DNA from: Bifidobacterium parmae
Lineage (GTDB): Bacteria > Actinomycetota > Actinomycetes > Actinomycetales > Bifidobacteriaceae
Direction of reading: 5' to 3'
Assembly (NCBI RefSeq): GCF_002860365.1
Contig: NZ_NMWT01000020.1
Coordinates: 21,876-85,875, forward strand
Length of the DNA stretch: 64,000 nucleotides
Shown: positions 1-8,842 of the stretch, one piece after another
Position numbering within the stretch: position 1 is the first letter of the stretch
How the letters are laid out: each line of letters opens with the position of its first letter
Notes under the pieces: generated by a model
Seen by the model: the letters and a program-made list of their open reading frames with translations, nothing else
What the model was told of the DNA's origin: nothing
The model's database searches: none
Program-made: the position numbers and the translations under genes

Positions 1-432
1 GCGTGCGGGAACACCGCCGTATACGGCGTTGGACTCCAGTTTGCCGGAGACGACTGATCCCGCGCCGACGATGACGTTGTCACCGATGGTGGCGCCTTTG
101 AGAATCACCGTCTTCTGACCGATGAACACGTTGTTGCCGATGGTGACCTTGCCGGCCGCGCCGACCACCTCACCGGTCATCTTCTGAATGACCGCCCAGC
201 TGAAATCATGCTGCAGAATGGAGCAATGCGCGGTGATGGACACATCGTCGCCGATTTCGATCATCCATGGACGCTGCGTGTCGATGTCGATGGTCCACGG
301 GGAATACAGGTGCACGTTCCTGCCGACGCGCACCCCCTTGCCGCGGAGCCACGCGATGTAGCTCCCCTCGTCGCTCTTATGCCTGTATGCCAGTTTCAGC
401 ATCAGGTTCTTCACACTCGTTGCGATGGACAT
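1..432 (-). CDS. Hexapeptide-repeat acyltransferase, 3' end outside window
   Basis: The frame opens with ATG at 432, preceded by a clear AGGAGG-type ribosome site (about 440-445), and runs off the left edge after 144 residues. The C-terminal half shows left-handed beta-helix hexapeptide repeats: IGDDVSI, VTIGNNVFIG, ATIGDNVIVGAGSVV and then YGGVPAR, with a His-containing stretch (TAHCSILQHDF) where these enzymes place the catalytic His. Members transfer acetyl (or other acyl) groups from CoA to sugars. It is the most downstream visible gene of a minus-strand polysaccharide cluster and starts 17 bp after the family 2 glycosyltransferase, so an O-acetyl decoration of the repeat unit is the likely role. 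The substrate cannot be read from the sequence. Confidence 0.85.
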   Translation of the reverse strand, partial: MSIATSVKNLMLKLAYRHKSDEGSYIAWLRGKGVRVGRNVHLYSPWTIDIDTQRPWMIEIGDDVSITAHCSILQHDFSWAVIQKMTGEVVGAAGKVTIGNNVFIGQKTVILKGATIGDNVIVGAGSVVSGKLESNAVYGGVPAR

Positions 433-449
433 TCCATGCCTCCTCATCC

Positions 450-1472
450 CTAATCCGCACGCCCGGTCTTCAGTTTCTTGTACAGGGCGAAGGCGAACCG
501 ATACGCCATCGGGCAGTACCGGACCAATCCCATCTGGATTCTGCGTGCCCTCGGCACGTCGACCTGCGCCAGCACGTCCCGTTCATGGGCGGCGATGAAC
601 TCGCGCATGGTCTTCTCGTATCGTCTCCACCATGCGGCTTTCGGCCCGTCATACTGGCCGCTTCGCACCGCCTGATCGTATACGCCCAGCATGGCCTTGA
701 TGTGGCCGAACCGGCCATACGGCAGCACTTCGGGGTATCGTTCACGCAACAGGTCGAGCATCCATGCGGTCGCATCGGAGGCGGCGACGGAGACCTCACG
801 AGACGTGTTCGAAACGCTGGATTCCGTCTGCCGGTAGAAGTATTTCGGCGTCGAATCGTAGACGATGCGCGAGGCGTTGGCGAGCACCTTGTAGGTGAAC
901 AGGTAGTCCTCGCCCTGGAAGTAGCCCGTCGGAAACCGGACGCCGTCGAGCAGGTTCTTCGCGATGAGCTTGTCCCACGGCGCCACGGTGAAGTAGCCGG
1001 CCAGATTGACGTACCGGAACGCCTCTTCGGGAGACATGACGAGGAACTGGTTCTCGATGCAATGGGGAACCACTTTGTTGCCGGGGTAGACGTACTGGCT
1101 GGCGGTCAATCCGAGATCGGCATCATGCTCGAGCATGTTGCGCAGCATGCTCGCATACATGTCCGGTTCGAGCCAGTCATCGGAATCCACGAATCCGATG
1201 TACTCGCCATGCGCATAGTCGATGCCGGCGTTGCGGGCGGCCGCCTGCCCGGCGTTCTTCTGGTGGATCACCTGCACCCGCTCGTCTTTGGCCGCGAACT
1301 CGTCGCACATATCGCCGCTGGAGTCCTTCGAGCCGTCGTCCACCAGAACGAGTTCGATGTTATGGTGCGTCTGCGCCAGAATCGATTCCACGCATGCGCT
1401 GAGGTACCGTTCCACGTTGTACACGGGCACGATCACGCTGATCAATGGTTCGCCCGTCATGGGAGCCGTCAT
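450..1472 (-). CDS. Family 2 glycosyltransferase (GT-A fold)
   Basis: This 340-residue protein begins with the canonical GT2 N-terminus: ISVIVPVYNVERYL near residue 10, VDDGSKDSSG near 45 and the metal-binding motif GFVDSDDWLEPDMY near 95. It should transfer a sugar from a nucleotide donor at the cytoplasmic face of the membrane; there is no signal peptide or transmembrane segment. ATG at 1472 has a good AAAGGAA ribosome site. The C-terminal third is basic and typical of EpsJ/WcaA-like enzymes that add side sugars to exopolysaccharide. It lies between two acyltransferases in a same-strand cluster, which supports capsule or exopolysaccharide synthesis. Donor and acceptor are unknown. Confidence 0.9.
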   Translation of the reverse strand: MTAPMTGEPLISVIVPVYNVERYLSACVESILAQTHHNIELVLVDDGSKDSSGDMCDEFAAKDERVQVIHQKNAGQAAARNAGIDYAHGEYIGFVDSDDWLEPDMYASMLRNMLEHDADLGLTASQYVYPGNKVVPHCIENQFLVMSPEEAFRYVNLAGYFTVAPWDKLIAKNLLDGVRFPTGYFQGEDYLFTYKVLANASRIVYDSTPKYFYRQTESSVSNTSREVSVAASDATAWMLDLLRERYPEVLPYGRFGHIKAMLGVYDQAVRSGQYDGPKAAWWRRYEKTMREFIAAHERDVLAQVDVPRARRIQMGLVRYCPMAYRFAFALYKKLKTGRAD

Positions 1473-1534
1473 GCGCTGTTCCTTTCCGGATTATGGTTAC
1501 TTGGTCTTACCCGTTCACACGATTGATGTCTGCA

Positions 1535-2626
1535 TTACCGTCTGCGGCTGAAGTCGCCGACGGCCCATCGCGCATGACGTTGCACGACGAGGTTCACCAC
1601 GGCCGACAACGCCATCGCAGCGACGACCACCACGATGCCGCCGCCCAGCTGGGCGACGAACGGCCAGTGCGCGGCGCTGACGCCGCCGACGGAGAACACG
1701 GCGAACTTCACGATCTTCAACATGAAGTCGTTGACGCCGTAGAACACGAGACTGTCCTTGCCGACGGTCTGCAGCCACTGCCACTGGGGAAGCAGCGTGC
1801 ATACCATCAGCACCGCGGCGATGGCGCTCACCGTGGTGACGAACTTCACCAGCCACTCCACGGGAAGCGGCAAAGCGCCGAAGAACGCGGACACCTGCAA
1901 CCAGTCGAACAGGACGAACAGAACTGCGGCACCCACCATGACGACAGAGCGCGGCGCCACGGTCCTCTTGTCCTGCCATGCACGCAGATCCTGAGTCTGG
2001 CCGATTACATAGCCGAAGCCCATGTAGGCGGTCGATTCGAAGATCTTGCCCAACTGGAACGGCAGCAGGTTGCGCCACGAAACCAGTTGGAACAGGAAAT
2101 CGAGGACGATGAACACGATCATCACCGTCATCAGCACCGGGATGCGGTTCCTTACCAGACGGACGACGCCCCACAGCAGCAGCTGGCCGGTGAACACGGC
2201 CCACAGGAACCACAGGCCCGCGTTGCCTTGGGCGAGGATAATCGTGAGGATGCTACTCAGCACGTCGCCCATGGACCCGCCGCCGCTCTTGTACAGCGAC
2301 GGCGACAGCAGCTGGGCGACCGGCTTGGCGAGTGCAAGCACCGAGAAGATGTAGTAGGGCACCAGCAGCATGAGCGCACGCTTCTTCGCCAATTGCCCGA
2401 ACGAGTACCGGGCGTGGAAGAAGAAGCCGCTCGCCACGAAGAACAACGGCATGTGGAACGTGTAGATGGCGGCCAGCGTACCGGCGAGCGCCGGGAACCA
2501 CTGTGTGCCCAGATGTCCGAAGAACACGAGGAACATGGCCACGCCCTTGGCGACGTCCACCCATGTGATGCGCGTCTTGGCCGGCTTGGTCGAAATACTG
2601 GTGGGCGCATGCGCTGCGTGGGTCAT
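1535..2626 (-). CDS. Membrane acyltransferase, acyltransferase-3 family
   Basis: The protein has 363 residues and about ten hydrophobic segments. After a short polar N-terminus comes ITWVDVAKGVAMFLVFFGH, matching the family signature in which an Arg/Asp-containing first helix and a His (here in FGHLG) are conserved. Members such as OafA and the Fuc4NAc-type transferases O-acylate polysaccharides across the membrane. The start lies 3 bp after the stop of the upstream glycosyltransferase, so the two are probably co-translated. With the hexapeptide acyltransferase at the left edge, the cluster carries two different acyl-decoration enzymes. Confidence 0.88.
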   Translation of the reverse strand: MTHAAHAPTSISTKPAKTRITWVDVAKGVAMFLVFFGHLGTQWFPALAGTLAAIYTFHMPLFFVASGFFFHARYSFGQLAKKRALMLLVPYYIFSVLALAKPVAQLLSPSLYKSGGGSMGDVLSSILTIILAQGNAGLWFLWAVFTGQLLLWGVVRLVRNRIPVLMTVMIVFIVLDFLFQLVSWRNLLPFQLGKIFESTAYMGFGYVIGQTQDLRAWQDKRTVAPRSVVMVGAAVLFVLFDWLQVSAFFGALPLPVEWLVKFVTTVSAIAAVLMVCTLLPQWQWLQTVGKDSLVFYGVNDFMLKIVKFAVFSVGGVSAAHWPFVAQLGGGIVVVVAAMALSAVVNLVVQRHARWAVGDFSRRR

Positions 2627-2629
2627 GGC

Positions 2630-3904
2630 TCACTCCCCCATCAGTTCGTCGAGCTGGTTCAGGTAGGCGGCGGTGCCGAGCTTCTCGGCGAGTTCGCGGC
2701 CGTGCGCGCCGTAGGCGGCGCGCTTCTCCGGGTCTGTGGCGAAGTCGCGCATGGCGGCCGCGAGGTTGTCGGTCAGCTTGCCGTCGCGTTCGAGGATCAC
2801 GGCGGCACGGTCGTCCGCGTATTCGGGGATGCCGCCGGAGCGCGTCGTGATGAGCGCCTTGCCGGAGGCGAGGCTTTCGATCACGGCGAGCGGCGCCGGA
2901 TCGTCCCAGATGGACGGCAGGCAGCACACGTCCGCCATCGCGTACACGGACGGCATGTCCGTATAGTCCACGAATCCGGTGAACTTGATGCGGTCGCCCG
3001 CCTGCTTCGCCAGTTCGTGCAGTTTGCGTTCGAACGGGCTCACGATGTTCGAGTTGAAGAAGAACGCGCCGGCGATCACCAGATACGCGTTGTCGATATC
3101 CGCCTTGACGAACGCCTCCAACAGCTCCTCGGCGCCCTTCTCCGGGGTGAGTCGGCCGGAGAACAGGAACACGGTCGCATCCTGCGGGATGCCGAGCTTG
3201 TCGCGGAACGTCTTGCCGCCGTCCTGCACCGCCGCATCATTCGGGTTGAACCGCGTGATGTCCACGCAGTTGCGCCACACGGACCGCTGCTCCGGCTTGA
3301 GTCCTTCGCCGTTCGTCTTCTTCAGGAACGCGTCCAACGTGCCCACGATGTACCGGGAGACGCCGAGCACCTTGCGCACGCGTGCGATTTCCGCCTTGCA
3401 TCCGAAATCGTTCGTGACCTCGTTGTGCAGGTGGTAGTACACCTTGCCCGCGTACTTGTCCATATTGCCGTGCTTCCGCATCGTCATGAACAGGGTGGCG
3501 TGGTTCTCGATCATCACCGCGTCGAAATCGCGCTTCGCGAGCCGCGCGGCCACATGGCGGATGTACCACAGGCGTTGCACGATGTAGCGGTAGCTCATCA
3601 GCTTCTTCTTGTGCAGCACGTATTTGGCGAGCGCGTACACGCACCGGTCGGCGGCGCGCACGAACCACGGCGCACGCACGAAATCGAACGTCGTATGTCT
3701 GAAACCACGCGACGCCTCGTCCACACCGTCCGCCCACGCGGAGAACACGGTGAAGTCGAATCGCGGGGTCTTCTCGTTCTCCCGCACCATCACCATGTCC
3801 AACGCCTCGACGGCGCCGCCGAGCACGTTCGGCACCGGCAGGTAGCCGGACGTGACCACGGCCACGCGCTTCGGTCGCATCTCCTTCGTCTCCTCTGCGG
3901 TCAT
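2630..3904 (-). CDS. GT4-type glycosyltransferase (GT-B fold)
   Basis: The open frame extends far upstream, but the real start is ATG at 3904, which overlaps the preceding gene's TGA in an ATGA junction; the extra 223 upstream residues are an Arg-rich shadow of that gene. The 424-residue product starts KRVAVVTSGYLPVPNVLGGA (donor-loop region) and has the GT4 C-terminal domain: LFSGRLTPEKGAEELLEAF, then the E-x7-E type segment APLAVIESLASGKALITT. It should be a retaining transferase using a nucleotide-sugar. The four-base overlap argues for translational coupling with the next GT, so the two probably act successively on one glycan. Confidence 0.9.
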   Translation of the reverse strand: MTAEETKEMRPKRVAVVTSGYLPVPNVLGGAVEALDMVMVRENEKTPRFDFTVFSAWADGVDEASRGFRHTTFDFVRAPWFVRAADRCVYALAKYVLHKKKLMSYRYIVQRLWYIRHVAARLAKRDFDAVMIENHATLFMTMRKHGNMDKYAGKVYYHLHNEVTNDFGCKAEIARVRKVLGVSRYIVGTLDAFLKKTNGEGLKPEQRSVWRNCVDITRFNPNDAAVQDGGKTFRDKLGIPQDATVFLFSGRLTPEKGAEELLEAFVKADIDNAYLVIAGAFFFNSNIVSPFERKLHELAKQAGDRIKFTGFVDYTDMPSVYAMADVCCLPSIWDDPAPLAVIESLASGKALITTRSGGIPEYADDRAAVILERDGKLTDNLAAAMRDFATDPEKRAAYGAHGRELAEKLGTAAYLNQLDELMGE

Positions 3905-5028
3905 CGCGCCGCACCTTCCTTCCTCACCAGTGTCTCGTACCAGTCGCACAGTCTCGCGGCGCTGTCGTCGATGTCGTAGCCGGCCGCGCGCACCGCGTCG
4001 CGCTCGTCCGCGCGCTCGTCCGTCGGCTCGGCCGACGCGAGCGCGTCCACCCATGCGTCCTTGCGGTCGAGCGGCAGGAACCGTACCAGGCCGTCGATGA
4101 TGCTCGCCTCGTCCGGCACCTGATCGGACGCGACCACCGACATGCCGGACGCCTGCGCCTCGATGGCCGCCATGCCCAGCCCCTCGTACGTGGAGGGGAA
4201 CGCGAGCACATCGAACGCCTGATACAGCTCGTTCACGTCGTCGCGCACGCCGAGCACACGCACCGAGCGTTCGATGCCGAGCGCGTGGATGCGTTCGCGC
4301 ACCTGAGGCATCATGTCGCCGTCGCCGGCGAACACGAGCACCGCGTCCGGGCGGCGTTCCAGCACCTTGGCGAACACGTCCAGCGTGAACAGCTGGTTCT
4401 TCTGGAAGCACATGCGGCCCACCTGGCCGATGACCGGCTGCGTGGCGTCGACGCCCAGTTCCGCGCGCTTGGCGGCGCGAATCGTCTTGTCGAATGCGAA
4501 CCGGTCCACGTCGATCGCGTTCTTCATGACGCGCACGCGGCCCGCATCCACGAGCCTGTCGCCGAACAGCCAACGCGCGGCGAAGTTCGAGCAGGCCGCG
4601 TAGTCGGTCGGGTACACGCGGGAGAACGGGCGCAGCACCATCTTCATGGCGGTCTTCGCCTTCTCCCCCGGGTTCGCGGTGCTGTGGCTGTGCGCGATGC
4701 GCACCGGCACGCCCGCCTTCTTCGCGGCGCTCAACGGGAACACGCTCAACGAGTTCAGGTTCGAATGGACGATGTCCGGCTTCTGCTCGGCGAACAGCGT
4801 GCGCAGCGCCTTCAGGTATGCGGGCAGATGCTTGTACGCGGGCACCGTGAACACGCGCCCGCCCAACGATTCGATCTCCTCACGGGGCACGACGGTGGAA
4901 TTGTCGTCCACGATGAAATCGAACTGGACGCGGCTATGGTCGATATGACGGTAATGGTTCATGATGGTGGCTTCCACACCGCCGCCCATCATACGGCCCA
5001 TGATTTGCGCGACGCGAATCACCGGCAT
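3901..5028 (-). CDS. GT4-type glycosyltransferase, EpsF-like
   Basis: 375 residues, opening with IRVAQIMGRMMGGGVEATIM, the glycine-rich N-terminus of EpsF-like exopolysaccharide glycosyltransferases. Further motifs are DIVHSNLNSLSVFPL, AHSHST, IGQVGRMCFQKNQLF and the C-terminal FPSTYEGLGMAAIEAQASG, which holds the E-x7-E pair. ATG at 5028 follows a good AGGAG site. It is the first gene of a tight run reading GT4, GT4, acyltransferase-3, GT2 and hexapeptide acyltransferase. The 113 bp upstream, towards the nucleotidyltransferase-like gene, may hold a promoter, but no convincing -10/-35 pair was seen. Confidence 0.9.
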   Translation of the reverse strand: MPVIRVAQIMGRMMGGGVEATIMNHYRHIDHSRVQFDFIVDDNSTVVPREEIESLGGRVFTVPAYKHLPAYLKALRTLFAEQKPDIVHSNLNSLSVFPLSAAKKAGVPVRIAHSHSTANPGEKAKTAMKMVLRPFSRVYPTDYAACSNFAARWLFGDRLVDAGRVRVMKNAIDVDRFAFDKTIRAAKRAELGVDATQPVIGQVGRMCFQKNQLFTLDVFAKVLERRPDAVLVFAGDGDMMPQVRERIHALGIERSVRVLGVRDDVNELYQAFDVLAFPSTYEGLGMAAIEAQASGMSVVASDQVPDEASIIDGLVRFLPLDRKDAWVDALASAEPTDERADERDAVRAAGYDIDDSAARLCDWYETLVRKEGAAR

Positions 5029-5141
5029 GGGGTCTCCTCACTGGACATGAATCTCCTACGTTATTCTCTCGCTGACGCCCAGACTACCCACACCCCATGT
5101 CCCGCAAGGCCTGCGAAACCGCTTACATCATGTCGGGAGCG

Positions 5142-6410
5142 TTAACGGCGGAACAACGCGCGGAGTTCGGCGGCGATCTTGCGCCGATGCAACGCCAGCC
5201 CGCGCACGAGACGGTACATAGGCATGAGCGGCACCAGCCACGGACGCCCCTCCACCCACGGGTACGCGGAGACCAGCAGCTCCCGGCTCGGGAAGACGCG
5301 CGACCACAGGTAGCGCAGACGCCCGCCACGTTCGCCGCCGCCCCGCGCGACGGAACGCTCCACATCATGCGCGACCTTGAAGCCGATGTTGCCGTAGATG
5401 CCGCACGTGAGCAGCGAGCGCAGGAACGCAGCGTCGTCGGTGTCGGGAAGATCGTCCATCGTGAGCGTGCCGGCGGCCGACCTGTCGCCGAACACGACCA
5501 TCGCCAGAGCCCGCACGCAACGTTCGAAATCCGTCAATCCGAGTCTCGCAAGCTCACGCCGCACATACGCGCCGTCGACGGCGCCGGCACCGCGACCGCG
5601 CATGGCGGCATCGAACACGTACGCGTCCACGACGAACCGGATGCCGCAGCCGCCGCCATGCTCCCAATGCTTGAACATGTGGACGAGATGGAACAGGTAT
5701 TCGTCCTCGATCGGCCAGATCATCTCGCCCGCGGACCCCGCGGCGAACGCCGCCTGATCGCGCGGTCCCGTGCGGCGCCACGGATTCGCGTAATAGCCGT
5801 AATGCTCACTGTCCGGACGCGCGATCTCCTGGAACATCTCGAACGAAAGGAACGGAGGACGCATGAAATCCACCTCGCCATGCGCCTCCTCGCGGACCGT
5901 ATAGCCGAGTCCCTCCATGATCGCGCGCATGTCGCGTTCGGCCCGACGGCCGTCACGCGCCGCATAGCCTCCGCCGCCGGCGAGCGGCTCGATCCTGCCG
6001 TACAGGATGTCGTTGTCGCTCATCGACCGCATGCCCGGAGCCGGATAGTACGCGCTCATCGACGCGCCCTTGAGCGCGAGGAACGAAATGCCGGCCGCGA
6101 CGAGCCGACTGCCGATCTCCTCGCGTTCGGCGTCGAACTGCAATTGGCGGAACAACGTCATGTCCGAGGCGCGACGCCACGCCTCGGCCGTTTTCCGGTC
6201 GATCGGCCGCGCCGGATGCTCCGGCAATCCCATCCACGCGATCGCCTCGACGCCGTTCAGCTTCGCGAGCGCGAACACGTCGCCCCATGCGACGCTCCCC
6301 GGCAGGGCGTCGTCCGCCGAACGCATGCCGCGCAGGGCGCACGCGATCAGATGGCACAGATACAGTCCCGCATCCGGGTCGAACGCCGTCAGTTCCTTCA
6401 TCGTTGCCAT
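5142..6410 (-). CDS. Nucleotidyltransferase-like family protein (PF14907 type)
   Basis: 422 residues. Motifs matching the Uncharacterised nucleotidyltransferase family (PF14907) are visible: FLALKGASMSAYY near residue 115, then GMRSMSDNDILYG near 130, the degenerate DxD-like pair of this group, and later HLVHMFKHWEHGG, a conserved His-rich stretch. The biochemical reaction of this family is not established. In Firmicutes and Actinobacteria it is often found beside HPr-kinase-like proteins, ABC exporters and short peptides (my recollection of genome contexts, not a search). Here the same partners lie 5-12 kb upstream, which makes a role in the peptide system plausible, although its immediate neighbours are glycan genes. 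Confidence 0.75.
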   Translation of the reverse strand: MATMKELTAFDPDAGLYLCHLIACALRGMRSADDALPGSVAWGDVFALAKLNGVEAIAWMGLPEHPARPIDRKTAEAWRRASDMTLFRQLQFDAEREEIGSRLVAAGISFLALKGASMSAYYPAPGMRSMSDNDILYGRIEPLAGGGGYAARDGRRAERDMRAIMEGLGYTVREEAHGEVDFMRPPFLSFEMFQEIARPDSEHYGYYANPWRRTGPRDQAAFAAGSAGEMIWPIEDEYLFHLVHMFKHWEHGGGCGIRFVVDAYVFDAAMRGRGAGAVDGAYVRRELARLGLTDFERCVRALAMVVFGDRSAAGTLTMDDLPDTDDAAFLRSLLTCGIYGNIGFKVAHDVERSVARGGGERGGRLRYLWSRVFPSRELLVSAYPWVEGRPWLVPLMPMYRLVRGLALHRRKIAAELRALFRR

Positions 6411-6551
6411 ACTATCCGCACCACTGCATCCCGCTCCGGGAGTCCGAGCCTAAACCGATGTGCTCTTTTGCCCGCCATTTGCATTTCGGCTCGGAATCAA
6501 GTCCGCACCGAACTCGCCGAACACGCAGAACCGCTAGATTCCAACGAAACC

Positions 6552-6577
6552 GTGGGCGGTCCCGACGGACCGCCCAC
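6552..6577 (-). terminator. Strong hairpin after the sugar transferase gene
   Basis: An 11-bp perfect stem (GTGGGCGGTCC and its complement) with a CGAC loop lies about 30 bp past the stop of the sugar transferase. No long T run follows, so termination efficiency is uncertain. Confidence 0.6.
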
Positions 6578-6608
6578 GCACATCACGCACACGCGCACAC
6601 AGCAGAAC

Positions 6609-8159
6609 TCAGTACGCGCCCTTGTGGCTGAGCACGGCGCCGACCGTGCGGAACATGAGCACGATGTCGCCCAGGATCGACCAGTTCTGCACGTACGCCA
6701 CGTCGAGCGCCTCGCTCTCCTCGGCGGTCAGGTCGGAGCGGCCGGACACCTGCCACGGGCCGGTGATGCCGGGCTTGACGAGCATGCGCGTCGCGTACAG
6801 CTTGTTGTAGCGCTCGTACTCCTCGGGCAGCGGCGGGCGCGGCCCCACGACGGACATGTCGCCCATGAACACGTTGAGGAACTGCGGCAGCTCGTCGATG
6901 GAGAAACGGCGGATGAAATGACCCACCTTGGTGATGCGCGGATCGTCCTTCATCTTGAAGATGAACCGGTCCTCCTGACCGCTCTCCTCGGCAAGCTTCG
7001 CCTTGAGCTCGTCGGCGTTGACCACCATGGAACGGAACTTGATCATGCGGAACGGGCGCCCACGCAGGCCGATGCGCTCCTGCGTGTAGAACACGGGGCC
7101 ACCGTCGGTCAGCTTGATGGCGAGCGCGACGGGCAGCGTGATGATGAGCGAGCACAGGATCGCGAGCGACGAGACGACGAGGTCGAACAGGCGCTTGACG
7201 AACCGCGTGGCCACGCCGTACTGGGCGAGACGCTGCGTGATGATGGTCGTACCCTGGATGGAACGCACCTGAATCTCATGGTTGCCGGTGTCGGCGGCGG
7301 AGGCGACCATCGCAATCTCCAGGCCCAACGATTCCATGCGCACGGAGAAGATGTTGAAGTTGTCGGAGTAGCGACGGATTACATCGGCGACCATCACGGT
7401 CTGCGCGCTCATGTCAACCATGCGTTCGGCGAGCGTGTGGTCGCTGTATTCGAGCACAGGCAGCCGCGTGCCCCAGTTGGCGAACACCTCGCGGTCGAGC
7501 GCCTCGCGGTCCGTGTCCGGCAGGACGGCGCCGGTGGCCGGATCGAGCCTGACCGGGCACACGGCGATCGGCCGGTAGTTGAGCTGCTGGCGTTTCGCGA
7601 GGAACCGCAGCGTGTGGCCGATGCCCTTCGGCGAGCCGACGATCACGGTGCCGTACGCGTATTCGCCCTTCCTGCGGCCGCGCGCGAGGAGCATGCGCAC
7701 CACGAGGCGTTCCAGCATGGTGAGGATCCACACGCAGGGGATCATCAGCGTCATCGTGGTGAACCACACGTTCAGATCGAGCACGTAGTTGAACGCGCAC
7801 AGCACGCCCCACGTCTGGATGGCGCCGATGAACAGCAGCGAGTTGAGCTGGTAGCCGTCGCCCATCACGTGACGGTGGTAGACGCCGACCGCGTGCAGGC
7901 ACGCCACGTAGATGATCGCGCCGATCACGAGATACGTGGTGAGGTTCATGTCGAAGTGGAACCGGTCGGACAGGAACTCGTCGTACGGCTGCCAGCCGAT
8001 CATCACGGTCGCGCCGGCGATGATGAACATGGCGGCGTCCACGAGTATGAGCGCGAGGTTCACGAAGAACCGCCAGTACATCACGTGCGACAGCTGCCGC
8101 TGCCGCAGTTCGTTCAATTGTTCGTCGGTCCGCACGTGCGCCGGTACAGTCTGCGTCAT
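6609..8159 (-). CDS. Polyprenyl-phosphate sugar-1-phosphate transferase (chain-initiating)
   Basis: 516 residues from ATG at 8159 (a GTG at 8186 is possible, but the internal ATG has GGGAAG before it). The N-terminal half has four to five membrane helices and a Rossmann-like CoA-binding domain (YGTVIVGSPKGIG). The C-terminal bacterial sugar-transferase domain starts at KRLFDLVVSSLAIL and carries MIKFRSM, RRFSIDELPQFLNV, VGPRPPLPEEYE and KPGITGPWQVSGRSDL. This is the layout of WbaP/CpsE-like enzymes, which attach galactose-, glucose- or related sugar-1-phosphate to undecaprenyl phosphate and start capsule repeat-unit synthesis. It marks the left part of the window as a polysaccharide locus. 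The sugar specificity is not visible. Confidence 0.93.
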   Translation of the reverse strand: MTQTVPAHVRTDEQLNELRQRQLSHVMYWRFFVNLALILVDAAMFIIAGATVMIGWQPYDEFLSDRFHFDMNLTTYLVIGAIIYVACLHAVGVYHRHVMGDGYQLNSLLFIGAIQTWGVLCAFNYVLDLNVWFTTMTLMIPCVWILTMLERLVVRMLLARGRRKGEYAYGTVIVGSPKGIGHTLRFLAKRQQLNYRPIAVCPVRLDPATGAVLPDTDREALDREVFANWGTRLPVLEYSDHTLAERMVDMSAQTVMVADVIRRYSDNFNIFSVRMESLGLEIAMVASAADTGNHEIQVRSIQGTTIITQRLAQYGVATRFVKRLFDLVVSSLAILCSLIITLPVALAIKLTDGGPVFYTQERIGLRGRPFRMIKFRSMVVNADELKAKLAEESGQEDRFIFKMKDDPRITKVGHFIRRFSIDELPQFLNVFMGDMSVVGPRPPLPEEYERYNKLYATRMLVKPGITGPWQVSGRSDLTAEESEALDVAYVQNWSILGDIVLMFRTVGAVLSHKGAY

Positions 8160-8300
8160 GTCTTCCCGTCTTCTTGTCTGCTTCACTCAACCGCCCACAT
8201 TATGGGCGCTCTCTTCTCGTAATCGTACAAAACCCTCCCCCTAACCAGCGTCGGAAAACGCTTGATTCGGACGGGATTCCACCATTCGGACATACGAGAG

Positions 8301-8346
8301 CTCCCCCACTTGTCATGTCGGAGATACCGGAGAACAAGTGGGGGAG
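8301..8346 (-). terminator. Hairpin between surface module 1 and the sugar transferase
   Basis: A 13-bp perfect stem (CTCCCCCACTTGT paired with ACAAGTGGGGGAG) encloses about 20 bases, starting 4 bp after the stop of the module 1 membrane protein. It probably separates module 1 transcripts from the glycan genes downstream. Confidence 0.65.
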
Positions 8347-8350
8347 GCCG

Positions 8351-8830
8351 TCAGACCACGGGGCCGAAGCCCATCGAGTCGGAATCGGGGTGGGAGCCGT
8401 CGGCCGATGGCGGTTGTCCGTCGCCGCCCTGTTGCGCAGATCGGCCCGCGTCCCCGGATTGCATGGGGGCGCCGCCGGCCGTGGCGCCGGAATCCGTTCC
8501 GTTCGACGCGTCGCTCCCCGCGCCGTCGTCGAGTCTGCCGAAATCGAGCGTATCGGCGCCGGACGTACCACCGGATTTGCCGGCGCTGCCGGGCGTACCG
8601 GACTTGCCGGCGGCATCGGAGCCGCCTGCGCCGCCGCGGACGAGGCTGTGCGTCGCGCCGCCGCCCGTGCCGCCGCCCGCGTGGCGCGAGACGGCGACCG
8701 CCGCCGCGCCCGCGGCGAACAGCACGACGAGCGCGACGGCGATGATGACGGCCACGGTGCGGCGGTCCCGGCGGAGCCGACGGACCCGATCGGTCCATCG
8801 TGGCGCATCGGGATTGCTATGGAGTCCCAT
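8351..8830 (-). CDS. Module 1 single-span membrane protein with Gly/Ser-rich tail
   Basis: 159 residues: a basic cytoplasmic N-terminus (RVRRLRRDRR), one membrane helix at about residues 26-46 (VAVIIAVALVVLFAAGAAAV), then a long low-complexity external region rich in Gly, Ser, Ala and Asp. Inside the tail, DTLDFGRLDDG matches TLDYSELENG in the module 3 homologue, and the end SHPDSDSMGFG matches THPDSDSQNYG there. It begins 12 bp after the stop of the 56-residue peptide, so the pair is surely co-transcribed. The reading frame is supported by the repeated architecture at 13.6 kb and 17.6 kb. No known family is recognised; a surface tether or partner of the peptide or beta-helix protein is a guess. 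Confidence 0.75.
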   Translation of the reverse strand: MGLHSNPDAPRWTDRVRRLRRDRRTVAVIIAVALVVLFAAGAAAVAVSRHAGGGTGGGATHSLVRGGAGGSDAAGKSGTPGSAGKSGGTSGADTLDFGRLDDGAGSDASNGTDSGATAGGAPMQSGDAGRSAQQGGDGQPPSADGSHPDSDSMGFGPVV

Positions 8831-8842
8831 GGACGCCCGGCC

